A stretch of DNA of 64,000 bases. Source: Roseicella sp. DB1501 (GTDB taxonomy: Bacteria > Pseudomonadota > Alphaproteobacteria > Acetobacterales > Acetobacteraceae). Within the stretch, counting starts at the first letter, position 1; every line of letters begins with the position of its first letter. Made by a program: the position numbers and the translations under genes. The stretch is taken from assembly GCF_013112485.1 (NCBI RefSeq), contig NZ_JABFHG010000012.1:1-64000 (forward strand). The letters are read 5' to 3'. The notes under the pieces are model-generated. The model did not search any database. It worked only from the letters and a program-made list of their open reading frames with translations, and was not told the origin of the DNA. Below are positions 27,592-36,700 of this stretch, piece by piece.

Positions 27592-27692
27592 GCGTGATCG
27601 CTTGAGGTGGACTCACCGACAAGCGTGACTCACGCGATCAAACAACCGCCTGGACCATGATCCGCGAATCTATGTGAGCGGATCACGGTCTA
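27589..27692 (+). repeat. Dispersed intergenic repeat family 1, copy 3
   Basis: About 104 bp beginning TAAGCGTGATCGCTTGAGGT, with CACGCGATCAAACAA in the centre and a terminal hairpin (TGGACCATGATCCGC ... GCGGATCACGGTCTA). The first triplet TAA is the stop codon of the lytic transglycosylase gene. It precedes the flp promoter region. Confidence 0.8.
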
Positions 27693-27838
27693 ACGCCGCG
27701 GAAACGGCCAATCGTCGTCGCGGCCGTTAAGCATCGTCTCAAGAACATTCAGCCGATTTAAACCGGTGCGACCTCATTCTGCTTCCGGCCCGGTCGAGCC
27801 CCATCGCCCGGCAGCATGAAGGAGGCCACCGCAAGTCG
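27693..27838 (+). promoter_or_regulatory. Probable promoter region of the Tad locus
   Basis: 146 bp between repeat family 1 copy 3 and flp, with an AT-rich stretch (CATTCAGCCGATTTAAACCG) atypical of the neighbourhood. It ends in GAAGGAGG, about 14 bases before the flp ATG. No sigma-factor motif could be assigned with confidence. Confidence 0.4.
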
Positions 27839-28015
27839 ATGTCGCTCTATCTCCTCGCCCAATCCCTCGTCACGGACCGCAAGGGCGTGACCGCGCTTGA
27901 ATACGGCCTGATCGCCGCGCTGATTGCGGCCGTGATCGTCGGCGCCGTCACCACGCTCGGCACCAGTGCCGCCGGTGTGTTCCAGTTCATCGCCGGCAAG
28001 CTCGTCACCCCCTAG
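27839..28015 (+). CDS. flp: Flp-type type IVb pilin
   Basis: 58 aa prepilin. The leader ends in Lys15-Gly16 and cleavage leaves VTALEYGLIAALIAAVIVG, with Glu at +5 and Tyr at +6 as in all Flp pilins, followed by the hydrophobic helix. It is the structural subunit of the Tad (tight adherence) pilus, secreted across the inner membrane and assembled by the downstream cpa/tad genes. The strong GAAGGAGG site is somewhat distant (14 bases) from the ATG. A 12-bp hairpin follows the stop and likely limits read-through. Confidence 0.93.
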   Translation: MSLYLLAQSLVTDRKGVTALEYGLIAALIAAVIVGAVTTLGTSAAGVFQFIAGKLVTP

Positions 28016-28044
28016 TTGACCGGTCGGCCGGGCCGCTGACGGGG

Positions 28045-28072
28045 CCGGCGGCTCCGTCAGCGGAGCCGCCGG
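28045..28072 (+). terminator. Strong hairpin between flp and cpaA
   Basis: CCGGCGGCTCCG and CGGAGCCGCCGG pair perfectly over 12 bp with a TCAG loop. There is no T-tract. It probably partially terminates or stabilises the flp transcript, so that pilin is made in excess over the assembly proteins. Confidence 0.55.
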
Positions 28073-28089
28073 TCCCGGCGCAACCCCGG

Positions 28090-28575
28090 ATGCCATCCAT
28101 GCTCCTGCTCCCGGCCGGCCTGGCCCTGTGCCTGGCCAGCCTGCACGACATCGCGGCGCGCACGATCCCGAACGCCTTGAGCCTGGCGATCGCGGTGCTC
28201 GGGCTCGGTGCGCATCTCCTCGCCGGGGATGCGCCACCCGCGCTGCTCGCCGCGCTCGGCGTCTTCCTGCTCGGCATCCTCGCCTGGCGCTGCGGCGTCA
28301 TGGGAGGCGGCGACGTCAAGCTTCTCGCCGCCTGCACGCTGCTGGCCGGGCCGGCAACCGCTCCTGATCTGCTCCTCGCCGTGGCGCTGGCCGGCGGGGT
28401 GCTGGCCCTCGTCTATCTCGGTCTCCGGCCGTTGCTCGCGCCGCCCGCGGCTCGCCGGCCCGCCTCGCTCCTCGCCCGTGTCCTCCGTGCCGAAGCCTGG
28501 CGGATCCGCCGTGGCGGGCCGCTGCCCTACGCCGTGGCCATCGGGCTTGGGACTTTCTTCACGCTCCTTGGCTGA
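28090..28575 (+). CDS. cpaA: Prepilin peptidase CpaA/TadV
   Basis: 161 aa membrane aspartyl protease, the short form lacking the methylase domain. The two catalytic aspartates are Asp20 in SLHDIAARTIPN and Asp75 in GVMGGGDVKLLAA (the GGGD motif). It cleaves the Flp prepilin and the TadE/TadF pseudopilins at the inner membrane. It follows flp after the hairpin and opens the run of closely packed tad genes. Confidence 0.93.
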   Translation: MPSMLLLPAGLALCLASLHDIAARTIPNALSLAIAVLGLGAHLLAGDAPPALLAALGVFLLGILAWRCGVMGGGDVKLLAACTLLAGPATAPDLLLAVALAGGVLALVYLGLRPLLAPPAARRPASLLARVLRAEAWRIRRGGPLPYAVAIGLGTFFTLLG

Positions 28576-28586
28576 GAGTGTCGCCC

Positions 28587-29438
28587 ATGGTCCTGCGTCT
28601 CCTCCTCTTCGGGCTGCTTCTCCTCGGCGCCGCCGGCTTCGGTGGCCTCGCCTGGTACGGCCTGCGGCCTGCCGATGCGCCGGTCGCCGAGGCAGAGGCG
28701 CCGCCTGCCAGGGCGATGGCCCTGATCGCCGCCAGGCCGCTGCGCGCGGGAGTGCTGATCAAGCCCGAGGATCTCGCGAGCCAGGAGATCGAGGTCGCGG
28801 CCATGCCGGCCGGCATGCGGCGCGACACGCGCGAGGCCCGGGCCGAGCTGTTCGGCGCCATGGTCCGCCGCAGCCTGCCGCAGGGCGACCCGATGCTGCC
28901 GGAGGATGTCCTGCGGCCGGGGGACCGCGGCTTCCTCGCCGCCGTGCTCGGCGCCGACATGCGGGCCGTCTCGGTCGGCGTCGATGCCGTCTCCGGCACG
29001 GCTGGCCTGATCTGGCCCGGCGACCGCGTGGATGTCGTGCTCACGCAGCAGATCAACGACGATGCCCTGCCCGCCTATCGGCGCGTCGCGGGGGAAACGG
29101 TGCTGCCCGACATCCGCGTCATCGCCATCGACCAGGCGCTGGTCCAGGGCGCCATGGGCGACACGACGGACAGCAACCGCCAGGTGCGGACCGTCACGCT
29201 CGAAGTCACCGCGAAGCAGGCCGAGCGGGTCGCCGTCGCCACGCGGCTGGGCCGGCTGTCGCTGGTCGTCCGCTCGGCCACCGGCACCGAGCAGACCGCC
29301 GATCAGCCGCCCCCCGCCATCACCTGGGCGGGCGACGTTTCCCCGGCGCTGCGGGCCGGGCGGGGCAATGCCGAAGCCCCGCCGCAGACGCTGCAGATCT
29401 TCCAGGGTGCCGCAAAACGCGAGGAGTTCCGCTTCTGA
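28587..29438 (+). CDS. cpaB: Flp pilus assembly protein CpaB/RcpC
   Basis: 283 aa. An N-terminal membrane anchor (LLLFGLLLLGAAGFGGLAWY) is followed by an SAF domain (ALIAARPLRAGVLIKPEDLA, VSGTAGLIWPGDRVDVVLTQ) typical of CpaB, a periplasmic protein needed for secretin assembly. The ATG at 28587 is chosen; a GTG at 28578 is in frame. The stop overlaps the cpaC start. Confidence 0.92.
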   Translation: MVLRLLLFGLLLLGAAGFGGLAWYGLRPADAPVAEAEAPPARAMALIAARPLRAGVLIKPEDLASQEIEVAAMPAGMRRDTREARAELFGAMVRRSLPQGDPMLPEDVLRPGDRGFLAAVLGADMRAVSVGVDAVSGTAGLIWPGDRVDVVLTQQINDDALPAYRRVAGETVLPDIRVIAIDQALVQGAMGDTTDSNRQVRTVTLEVTAKQAERVAVATRLGRLSLVVRSATGTEQTADQPPPAITWAGDVSPALRAGRGNAEAPPQTLQIFQGAAKREEFRF

Positions 29439-30844
29439 TGCGCATCGCCGGCCTGTTGTTCCTCCTGGCGCCCGCCCTCGCGCTGGCGCAGGAAGTGCCC
29501 CCCGTGCGCCCCGTCGCGCCGCCCATGAAGCAGGTGACGCAGGAGAACAGCGCGACGCTGCGCGCGGGCCTGCCGCTCACGATCGAGGCCGGGGCCGGAC
29601 GCATCCTGCAGCTCGGCCGCGGCGCCGGCTCGGTCTTCGCGGCCGATCCCCGCATCGTCGAGGTGCGGCCGGCGAGTCCGACCAGCCTGTTCCTGTTCGG
29701 CGTCGCCCCGGGCCGCACCACCATCGCCGCCATGGACAGCCAGGGCAGCCCGGTCGCCCAGTACGAGGTCACGGTCCGCGCCTCCGGCTTCGGGGCGGGC
29801 GAGGCGCAGGCGACGATCGCGCGCCTCCTGCCGGGCGCGCGCATCCGCGCCGAGCAGCGCGGCAAGGGCATCGCCCTGCTGGGCGAGGTGGCGACGGCGG
29901 CGGAGGCGGAGCAGGCGGTCACCATCGCCCGCGGCTACCTCGCCGAGGGGCAGGAGCTCGACAACCGCCTCTCGGTGCTCGGCCAGGTGCAGGTCAATCT
30001 GCGCGTCCGTATCGCCGAGGTGGGACGCGAGGTCACGCGCCAGCTCGGCATCGACTGGCAGGCGGTTGGGCGTTCGGGCAATTTCGCGGTCGGCCTGGTG
30101 ACGCGCAACGCCCTGCTCGACGCCATCAACCCGTCGAGCACGCTCGCCCTCGGGGCCGGCGACGGCAAGAGCTACGACGTCAACGCGCTGGTCGATGCCC
30201 TGGCGCAGGACCGGCTCATCACCCTGCTGGCCGAGCCGAACCTGACCGCGATGAGCGGCGAGTCGGCGAGCTTCCTCGTGGGCGGCGAATTCCCGATCCC
30301 CGTCGCGCTGCGCGACAACGTCGTCACCGTCCAGTTCAAGCAGTACGGGGTGAGCCTGGCCTTCGTGCCCACCGTGCTGTCGCAGGGGCGGATCAGCCTG
30401 CGGGTGCGGCCGGAGGTGAGCGACCTGACCGACCAGGGTGCGGTGCGGCTCGCCGCCGGCAACAGCTCGATCCAGATTCCGGCCCTCAGCGTGCGGCGCG
30501 CCGAGACCACGGTGGAGCTCGGCAGCGGCCAGTCCTTCGCCATCGCCGGCCTGCTGCAGGACAATGTGCGCGCCCTCGGCCGCGCCCTGCCCGGCATCGG
30601 CGAGGTGCCGGTGCTCGGGGCGCTGTTCCGCTCGGACCGCTTCCAGCGCAACGAGACCGAGCTGGTCATCATCATCACGCCCTATGTCGTCCGCCCCACC
30701 AGCAATCCGGTGGCGCTGCGGGCGCCGACCGACGGCTACCTGCCGCCCGACGATCCGGAGCGCCTGCTGTTCTTCCGCCAGATCGCGCGGCAGCGCGGCC
30801 TGCCGGCCCACCTGCCGGGACAGGCCGGCTTCGGTCTCAACTGA
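29438..30844 (+). CDS. cpaC: Tad secretin CpaC/RcpA
   Basis: 468 aa. A signal peptide ends ALALAQ. An N-terminal pilus domain (LPLTIEAGAGRILQLGRGAG), a BON-like region (GIALLGEVATAAEAEQAVTI) and the secretin core (FLVGGEFPIPVALRDNVVTV, ETELVIIITPYVVRP) follow in order. It forms the outer-membrane pore for the Tad pilus. The ATG overlaps the cpaB TGA by one base. Confidence 0.95.
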   Translation: MRIAGLLFLLAPALALAQEVPPVRPVAPPMKQVTQENSATLRAGLPLTIEAGAGRILQLGRGAGSVFAADPRIVEVRPASPTSLFLFGVAPGRTTIAAMDSQGSPVAQYEVTVRASGFGAGEAQATIARLLPGARIRAEQRGKGIALLGEVATAAEAEQAVTIARGYLAEGQELDNRLSVLGQVQVNLRVRIAEVGREVTRQLGIDWQAVGRSGNFAVGLVTRNALLDAINPSSTLALGAGDGKSYDVNALVDALAQDRLITLLAEPNLTAMSGESASFLVGGEFPIPVALRDNVVTVQFKQYGVSLAFVPTVLSQGRISLRVRPEVSDLTDQGAVRLAAGNSSIQIPALSVRRAETTVELGSGQSFAIAGLLQDNVRALGRALPGIGEVPVLGALFRSDRFQRNETELVIIITPYVVRPTSNPVALRAPTDGYLPPDDPERLLFFRQIARQRGLPAHLPGQAGFGLN

Positions 30845-30857
30845 GGGAACCGGCGCC

Positions 30858-31157
30858 ATGCGCATCCGCCCGAACGGCCTGCTCCTCCTGCCAGTCCTGG
30901 CGGGTCTCGCCGGCTGCCACGCGCTCGACCCCTATGCAGGCGAGGGGCGCTGGCGCCCGGCCGGGGTGAACGAGCAGAACCTCGCCGTCATGCTCGTGCA
31001 TCCCGAGGAGCGGATCCAGGGCACCGGCGGCGGCGGCGCGGCCGGCACCACGGCGGCCGCCGCGATCGAGCGGCTGCGCGCCGACAAGGTCAAGCCGCTG
31101 CCCGATTCCGGCCTCGCCCGCATCGTCACCGTTCCGAACGGGTCCTCGGGGAACTGA
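30858..31157 (+). CDS. cpaD: CpaD-like pilus lipoprotein
   Basis: 99 aa. The signal peptide ends LLPVLAGLAGCHALDPY, with a lipobox (LAGC). The rest is short and lacks strong motifs apart from the segment GVNEQNLAVMLVHPEERIQG, which resembles the start of CpaD. Family members are usually about 200 residues, so this is a reduced version. Position between cpaC and cpaE supports the call; it probably helps the secretin in the outer membrane. Confidence 0.7.
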   Translation: MRIRPNGLLLLPVLAGLAGCHALDPYAGEGRWRPAGVNEQNLAVMLVHPEERIQGTGGGGAAGTTAAAAIERLRADKVKPLPDSGLARIVTVPNGSSGN

Positions 31158-31159
31158 CC

Positions 31160-32373
31160 ATGCCCGACCACGCCTTTCCCGACGCCGCGGAGGACGCCCA
31201 GCACAGGCCGGAACGGCGCCCCCTCCTTTGCTTCATCGCGGACGCGGAGACGGAGCAGGCGCTGCGCGGCGGCCTGTCCGAGTTCGGCCGGCTGCAGATC
31301 GAATTCCATCGCGCGGATATCGAGGGCGCAATCGCCGCCTTGCGGGGGATGCCGACGCCCTGGACGCTGGTGGTCGATGTCGCGGCCCATCCGCAGCCCC
31401 TCGCGGCGCTCGAGGACCTGTCGCAGGTGGTCGAGCCAGACGTGCGGGTGCTGGTCGTCGGCGACCGCCAGGATGTCGGCTTCTACCGGCAGCTGACGCG
31501 CAGCTTCGGCGTCGCCGACTACCTCTACAAGCCGCTGACGGCGGCGATGGTCGCCGAGCATTTCGGCCCCGTCGTGGCGCGGCGCCGCTTCGCCGCGGCG
31601 CAGGCGCGCGGCGGCAGGCTGCTGACGGTCACTGGCGCCCGCGGCGGCGTCGGCGCCTCGACCATCGCGGGCAACCTTGCCTGGTTCCTCGCCGAGGTCT
31701 CGCAGCGCCATGTGGCCATGCTGGATGCCGACCTGCATCGCGGCATCCAGCCGTTGCTGCTCTCCGTCGCCGTCGGCCCGGGCCTGCGCAACGCCGTCGA
31801 GCATCCCGAGCGGGTCGATGAGCTGTTCGTCGAGCGTCTGGCCGCCGCGGCCGGCGAGCGGCTGCACCTGCTGGCGGCGGAGGAGCCGCTCAGCCTGCCG
31901 CTCGCCTACGGGCCCGGCGCCGCCGAGCGCCTTGTCGGCATGCTGCGCCGCCGCCACAATTTCATCATCGCCGACGCCCCCTTCGCGGCGGAGGGCTTCA
32001 GCCGGGACCTGCTGGACCTGGCGCAGCAACGCATTTTCGTCTTCCAGCCGACGCTCGCCTGCATCCGCGACGTGCTGCGCCTGCTGCAGATCGAGGCCGG
32101 GCCGGCCCAGGCCTCGCGGCCGCTCCTGGTGCTGAACCGCGCCGGCATCCGCGGCGGCCTGTCCGCCGGCCAGGTCGCCGAGGCGCTGAAGCTCGAGCCC
32201 GACATCGTCATCGCCGACCTGCCGCGGCGGGTGGAGGATGCCGCGACGCTCGGCCAGATGGCCGCGAGCGCCGGCGGCCCGTTCCGCAATGCGATCGCGC
32301 AGCTCGCGCATGCCGCGGGCGGCGTCGGCAACAAGACAGCCGCGCGGCGCGGCCTGCGGAGCCTGTTCCGTCG

Positions 32374-32377
<4 letters not shown>
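31160..32377 (+). CDS. cpaE: Pilus assembly ATPase CpaE (TadZ)
   Basis: 405 aa. An N-terminal receiver-like domain (VRVLVVGDRQDVGFYRQLTR) is followed by a ParA/MinD-type ATPase with a deviant Walker A, TGARGGVGASTIAGN, from about residue 159, and MLDADLHRG as Walker B-like. The usual deviant-Walker lysine is replaced by Arg, as in many CpaE proteins. It localises the Tad apparatus at the pole. The stop overlaps the cpaF start. Confidence 0.92.
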
Positions 32378-33792
<1,415 letters not shown>

Positions 33793-33794
33793 GC

Positions 33795-34745
33795 GTGCCG
33801 TCATCCGTCCTGCCGATCGCCGCCGGCGGCCTGCTGACGCTCGGCGCGGCCCTGGCCTTCGGCCTCGGCGCGGCGCGGCGCCAGGACCGCCGGCAGGCGC
33901 GCATCGCGGCGGTGGTCGGGCCGCACCGGCTGGCCGATGCCGCGGCCGCCGCCCGGCGCGGCTTCCGGCCCGATCTGGACCAGGGCTGGTTCCGGGCCAT
34001 CGCGGGGTTGATCCGCCTCCAACCGGAGCGAAGGCAGGACTATCCGATCCGCTGGTGGATCATCCCGCTCGTCGCGCTGCCCTTCGCCCGCGCGGCGGCG
34101 GGCCTCGTCGCGGCGCTCGGCGGCGATCCGCTGCTGCTGCTGACGCCGGTCTTCTGGGTCGTGTTCTGCCGCATGGCCTATGGCTGGCTGGATGCGCGCC
34201 GCGTCGAGATCCTCTTCCAGCAATTCCCCGATGCGCTCGGCATGGTGACCCGCGCGGTGCGCGTCGGCATCCCGGTGAGCGAGGCGATCCGTAGCGTGGC
34301 CCGGGAGGCGCCGAAGGAGACTGCGGCGGAGTTCAAGCGCATCGGCGACCGCCTGTCGATCGGCCAGCCGATGGAGCAGGCGCTCGCCGAGACGGCCCAC
34401 CGCAACAACGTCCCGGAATACCGCTTCTTCGCGACCGCCCTCGCCCTGCAGAACCAGACCGGCGGCGCGCTCGGGGAGACGCTGGAGAACCTGGCGGAGG
34501 TCATCCGCAAGCGCGTGGCGCTGAAGGAGCGCGGCTATGCGCTGGCGGCCGAGGCGCGGACCTCGGCCGGCATCCTCGCCGCGCTGCCCTTCTTCACCTG
34601 CGCCGTCCTCGCCGTGATGAGCCCCGCTTACGTCGCCATGCTGTTCGAGGATGCGGGCGGGCGGCGCATCCTGGCGGCGGCGATCGGCCTGCTCCTGCTC
34701 GGCATCGCCATCATGCGCTCGATGATCCGGCGCGCGCTGTCATGA
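33795..34745 (+). CDS. tadB: Tad inner-membrane platform protein TadB
   Basis: 316 aa starting at GTG. Two N-terminal and two C-terminal hydrophobic segments flank a type II secretion F domain (LGMVTRAVRVGIPVSEAIRS, NVPEYRFFATALALQNQTGG, GETLENLAEVIRKR). It forms the inner-membrane platform with TadC. The stop overlaps the tadC start by 4 bp. Confidence 0.94.
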   Translation: MPSSVLPIAAGGLLTLGAALAFGLGAARRQDRRQARIAAVVGPHRLADAAAAARRGFRPDLDQGWFRAIAGLIRLQPERRQDYPIRWWIIPLVALPFARAAAGLVAALGGDPLLLLTPVFWVVFCRMAYGWLDARRVEILFQQFPDALGMVTRAVRVGIPVSEAIRSVAREAPKETAAEFKRIGDRLSIGQPMEQALAETAHRNNVPEYRFFATALALQNQTGGALGETLENLAEVIRKRVALKERGYALAAEARTSAGILAALPFFTCAVLAVMSPAYVAMLFEDAGGRRILAAAIGLLLLGIAIMRSMIRRALS

Positions 34746-35668
34746 CGATGCCCTGGCTCGCCGCCGCGGCCGCGGCGCTACTCGGCCTGGCCACGCTGGC
34801 GACCTGGCTGCTCCGCGCCATCGGGCGCGAGAAGCGGCTGGACGAGCGCCTGCTCGCCATCCAGCGCAGCGCCGGGATCGACCAGGTGACGATGGCCTGG
34901 TCGCTCCGCCACGCCGCCGGCCGCGGCCTGGCGGCGGTCGGGCGGCTTCTCGTCGATGGCGGGGTGCTCTCGGCACGGACGATCCATGAGCTCGAGCAGA
35001 CCCTGATGGCCTCCGGCTTCCGGGGCGACCGGGCCCTGGCGGTCTTCGTCGGCACGAAGGTGGCGCTGCTCGCCGGCCTGCCCCTGCTGGCCATCGCCGC
35101 GCTGAGCGTGCTGCATCCGGCGAGGCATGTCTGGAGCTTCGTCCTCCTGGCCAGCGCGGTCGGCGGCCTGCTGCTGCCCGATCTCGTCGCCCGGCGGCTG
35201 CGCAAGCGATACCTGCGGGAACTCGAGCGCGGGCTGCCCGATGCGCTCGATCTCATGATCCTCTGCTCGGAGGCCGGGCTGGCGCTCGAGGGTGCGGTCG
35301 AGCGGGTGGCGACGGAGATCCGGCCGGCGAACCGCGCGATCGCGACGGAGTTCGCCCTGTGCAGCAGCGAGCTGCGCATCCTCGCCGACCGGCGGGCCGC
35401 GCTGCTGAACATGGCGGAGCGGACGCGGCTCGACCAGTTGCGCCGGCTCGGCACGACGCTGGCGCAGACGCTGCAGTACGGCACGCCGCTGACCCAGGCC
35501 CTGCGGACGCTCTCGGCCGAGATGCGGCACGAGCAACTCGTCCGCTTCGAGGCGAAGGCGGCGCGCCTGCCCGTGCTCCTCACCGTGCCGATGATCCTCT
35601 GCATCCTGCCGACCCTGTTCCTGGTCGTCGCCGGCCCGGCGATGCTGCAGGCGTTCAGGCTGTGGTAG
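34742..35668 (+). CDS. tadC: Tad inner-membrane platform protein TadC
   Basis: 308 aa, a second T2SSF domain protein: LPDALDLMILCSEAGLALEG, then RTRLDQLRRLGTTLAQTLQY and EMRHEQLVRFEAKAARLPVL, with terminal membrane helices. It pairs with TadB. Both ends overlap the neighbouring genes. Confidence 0.94.
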   Translation: MTMPWLAAAAAALLGLATLATWLLRAIGREKRLDERLLAIQRSAGIDQVTMAWSLRHAAGRGLAAVGRLLVDGGVLSARTIHELEQTLMASGFRGDRALAVFVGTKVALLAGLPLLAIAALSVLHPARHVWSFVLLASAVGGLLLPDLVARRLRKRYLRELERGLPDALDLMILCSEAGLALEGAVERVATEIRPANRAIATEFALCSSELRILADRRAALLNMAERTRLDQLRRLGTTLAQTLQYGTPLTQALRTLSAEMRHEQLVRFEAKAARLPVLLTVPMILCILPTLFLVVAGPAMLQAFRLW

Positions 35669-36135
35669 CCCGCCCGCTGCGGTGCCGGCGCGGCGCGGCC
35701 GCGCTCGACTTCGCCGCCGCCGGCTCGGCCTTCGTCGTGCTGCTGCTCGTCCTGATCGAGACCTGCTGGCAGGTGGCGGTCGGCGCGGCGCTCGATGCCG
35801 GGGCGCGCGAGGCCTCACGCTGGGTGGCGACGGGGCAGGCGCCGCCGAGTGGCTACACCGCCGACAGCTACATGACGGAGGTGATCCTCAACGGCTCCGG
35901 CCTGCCGCTCGACGGCGCGGCGCTCACCGTCGCGGCCCAGAGCTTCGGCAGCTTCGGCACGCTTGCGGCCGCGGGGGCGGGCAAGCCCGGCCTCGGCGGC
36001 GCGGGCGATGTCGTGCAGTACACGGTGACCTATCACTCCCCCGGGCTGACGCCCATCGGCCGGGCACTGCTGCCGCTCGGCCTGCTGCGGATCCAATTCG
36101 CCGTCCTGGTGAAGAATGAGCCTTATCCGAAGTAG
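35662..36135 (+). CDS. tadE: TadE-like pseudopilin
   Basis: 157 aa from a GTG at 35662 inside the end of tadC. RRGAAALDFAAAGSAFVVLL is a TadE-type leader and helix, with Asp in place of the usual Glu at +5. It is processed by CpaA and acts as a minor pilin. The C-terminus ends NEPYPK and overlaps the next gene by 20 bp. Confidence 0.85.
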   Translation: MVARPLRCRRGAAALDFAAAGSAFVVLLLVLIETCWQVAVGAALDAGAREASRWVATGQAPPSGYTADSYMTEVILNGSGLPLDGAALTVAAQSFGSFGTLAAAGAGKPGLGGAGDVVQYTVTYHSPGLTPIGRALLPLGLLRIQFAVLVKNEPYPK

Positions 36136-36700
36136 GGACGGACGGCGCGGCGCGGCGCTGGTCGAGTTCGCGCTCATCGTCCCGCTGCTCGTCCTGCTGT
36201 TCGTCGCGACCGCGGAAATCGTCCTCTACATGCGGATCTGGTTCCGGCTGGAGCGGACCGCCGCCGAGGTGGCCAATGTCGGGAGCCAGCTCGACAGCCT
36301 GGCGCCGGCCGATCTCGGCGCCCTGTTCGACGCGGCGAAGGCCATCGCGCGGCCCGTGCTCGCCTGGTCGACCGGGACGGATACCGGCCGGGCGCGCACG
36401 GTGATCGGCGTGGTGACTGGCTCGTCCTCCGGCAATGCGCTGGCCTGGACCTGCTCGCGCGGCGATGCCGGGCTCGAGAGCCGTGTCGCCGGCCAGGCGA
36501 GCCTGCCCAACGGCTTCCTCGTCCCGAGCGGGCAGAGCGTCCTGGTCGTCGAGGTGATCAATGCGGCGACGCCCTGGTCCATCATGGCGAAGGCGCCGCC
36601 GGTCTTCTTCGGCACGGCCGGACCGGGGCCGGTGCGGACCTATGCGATCCTCCGCCCCCGCACTGCGGCCCTGACCTCGCTCGGCGGAGCCTGCCCGTGA
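36116..36700 (+). CDS. tadF: TadF-like (TadE-family) pseudopilin
   Basis: 194 aa. RRGAALVEFALIVPLLVLLF is the pseudopilin motif with Glu at +5 of the mature start, followed by a periplasmic domain. It is the second minor pilin of the Tad system. Start and stop both overlap adjoining tad genes. Confidence 0.88.
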   Translation: MSLIRSRDGRRGAALVEFALIVPLLVLLFVATAEIVLYMRIWFRLERTAAEVANVGSQLDSLAPADLGALFDAAKAIARPVLAWSTGTDTGRARTVIGVVTGSSSGNALAWTCSRGDAGLESRVAGQASLPNGFLVPSGQSVLVVEVINAATPWSIMAKAPPVFFGTAGPGPVRTYAILRPRTAALTSLGGACP

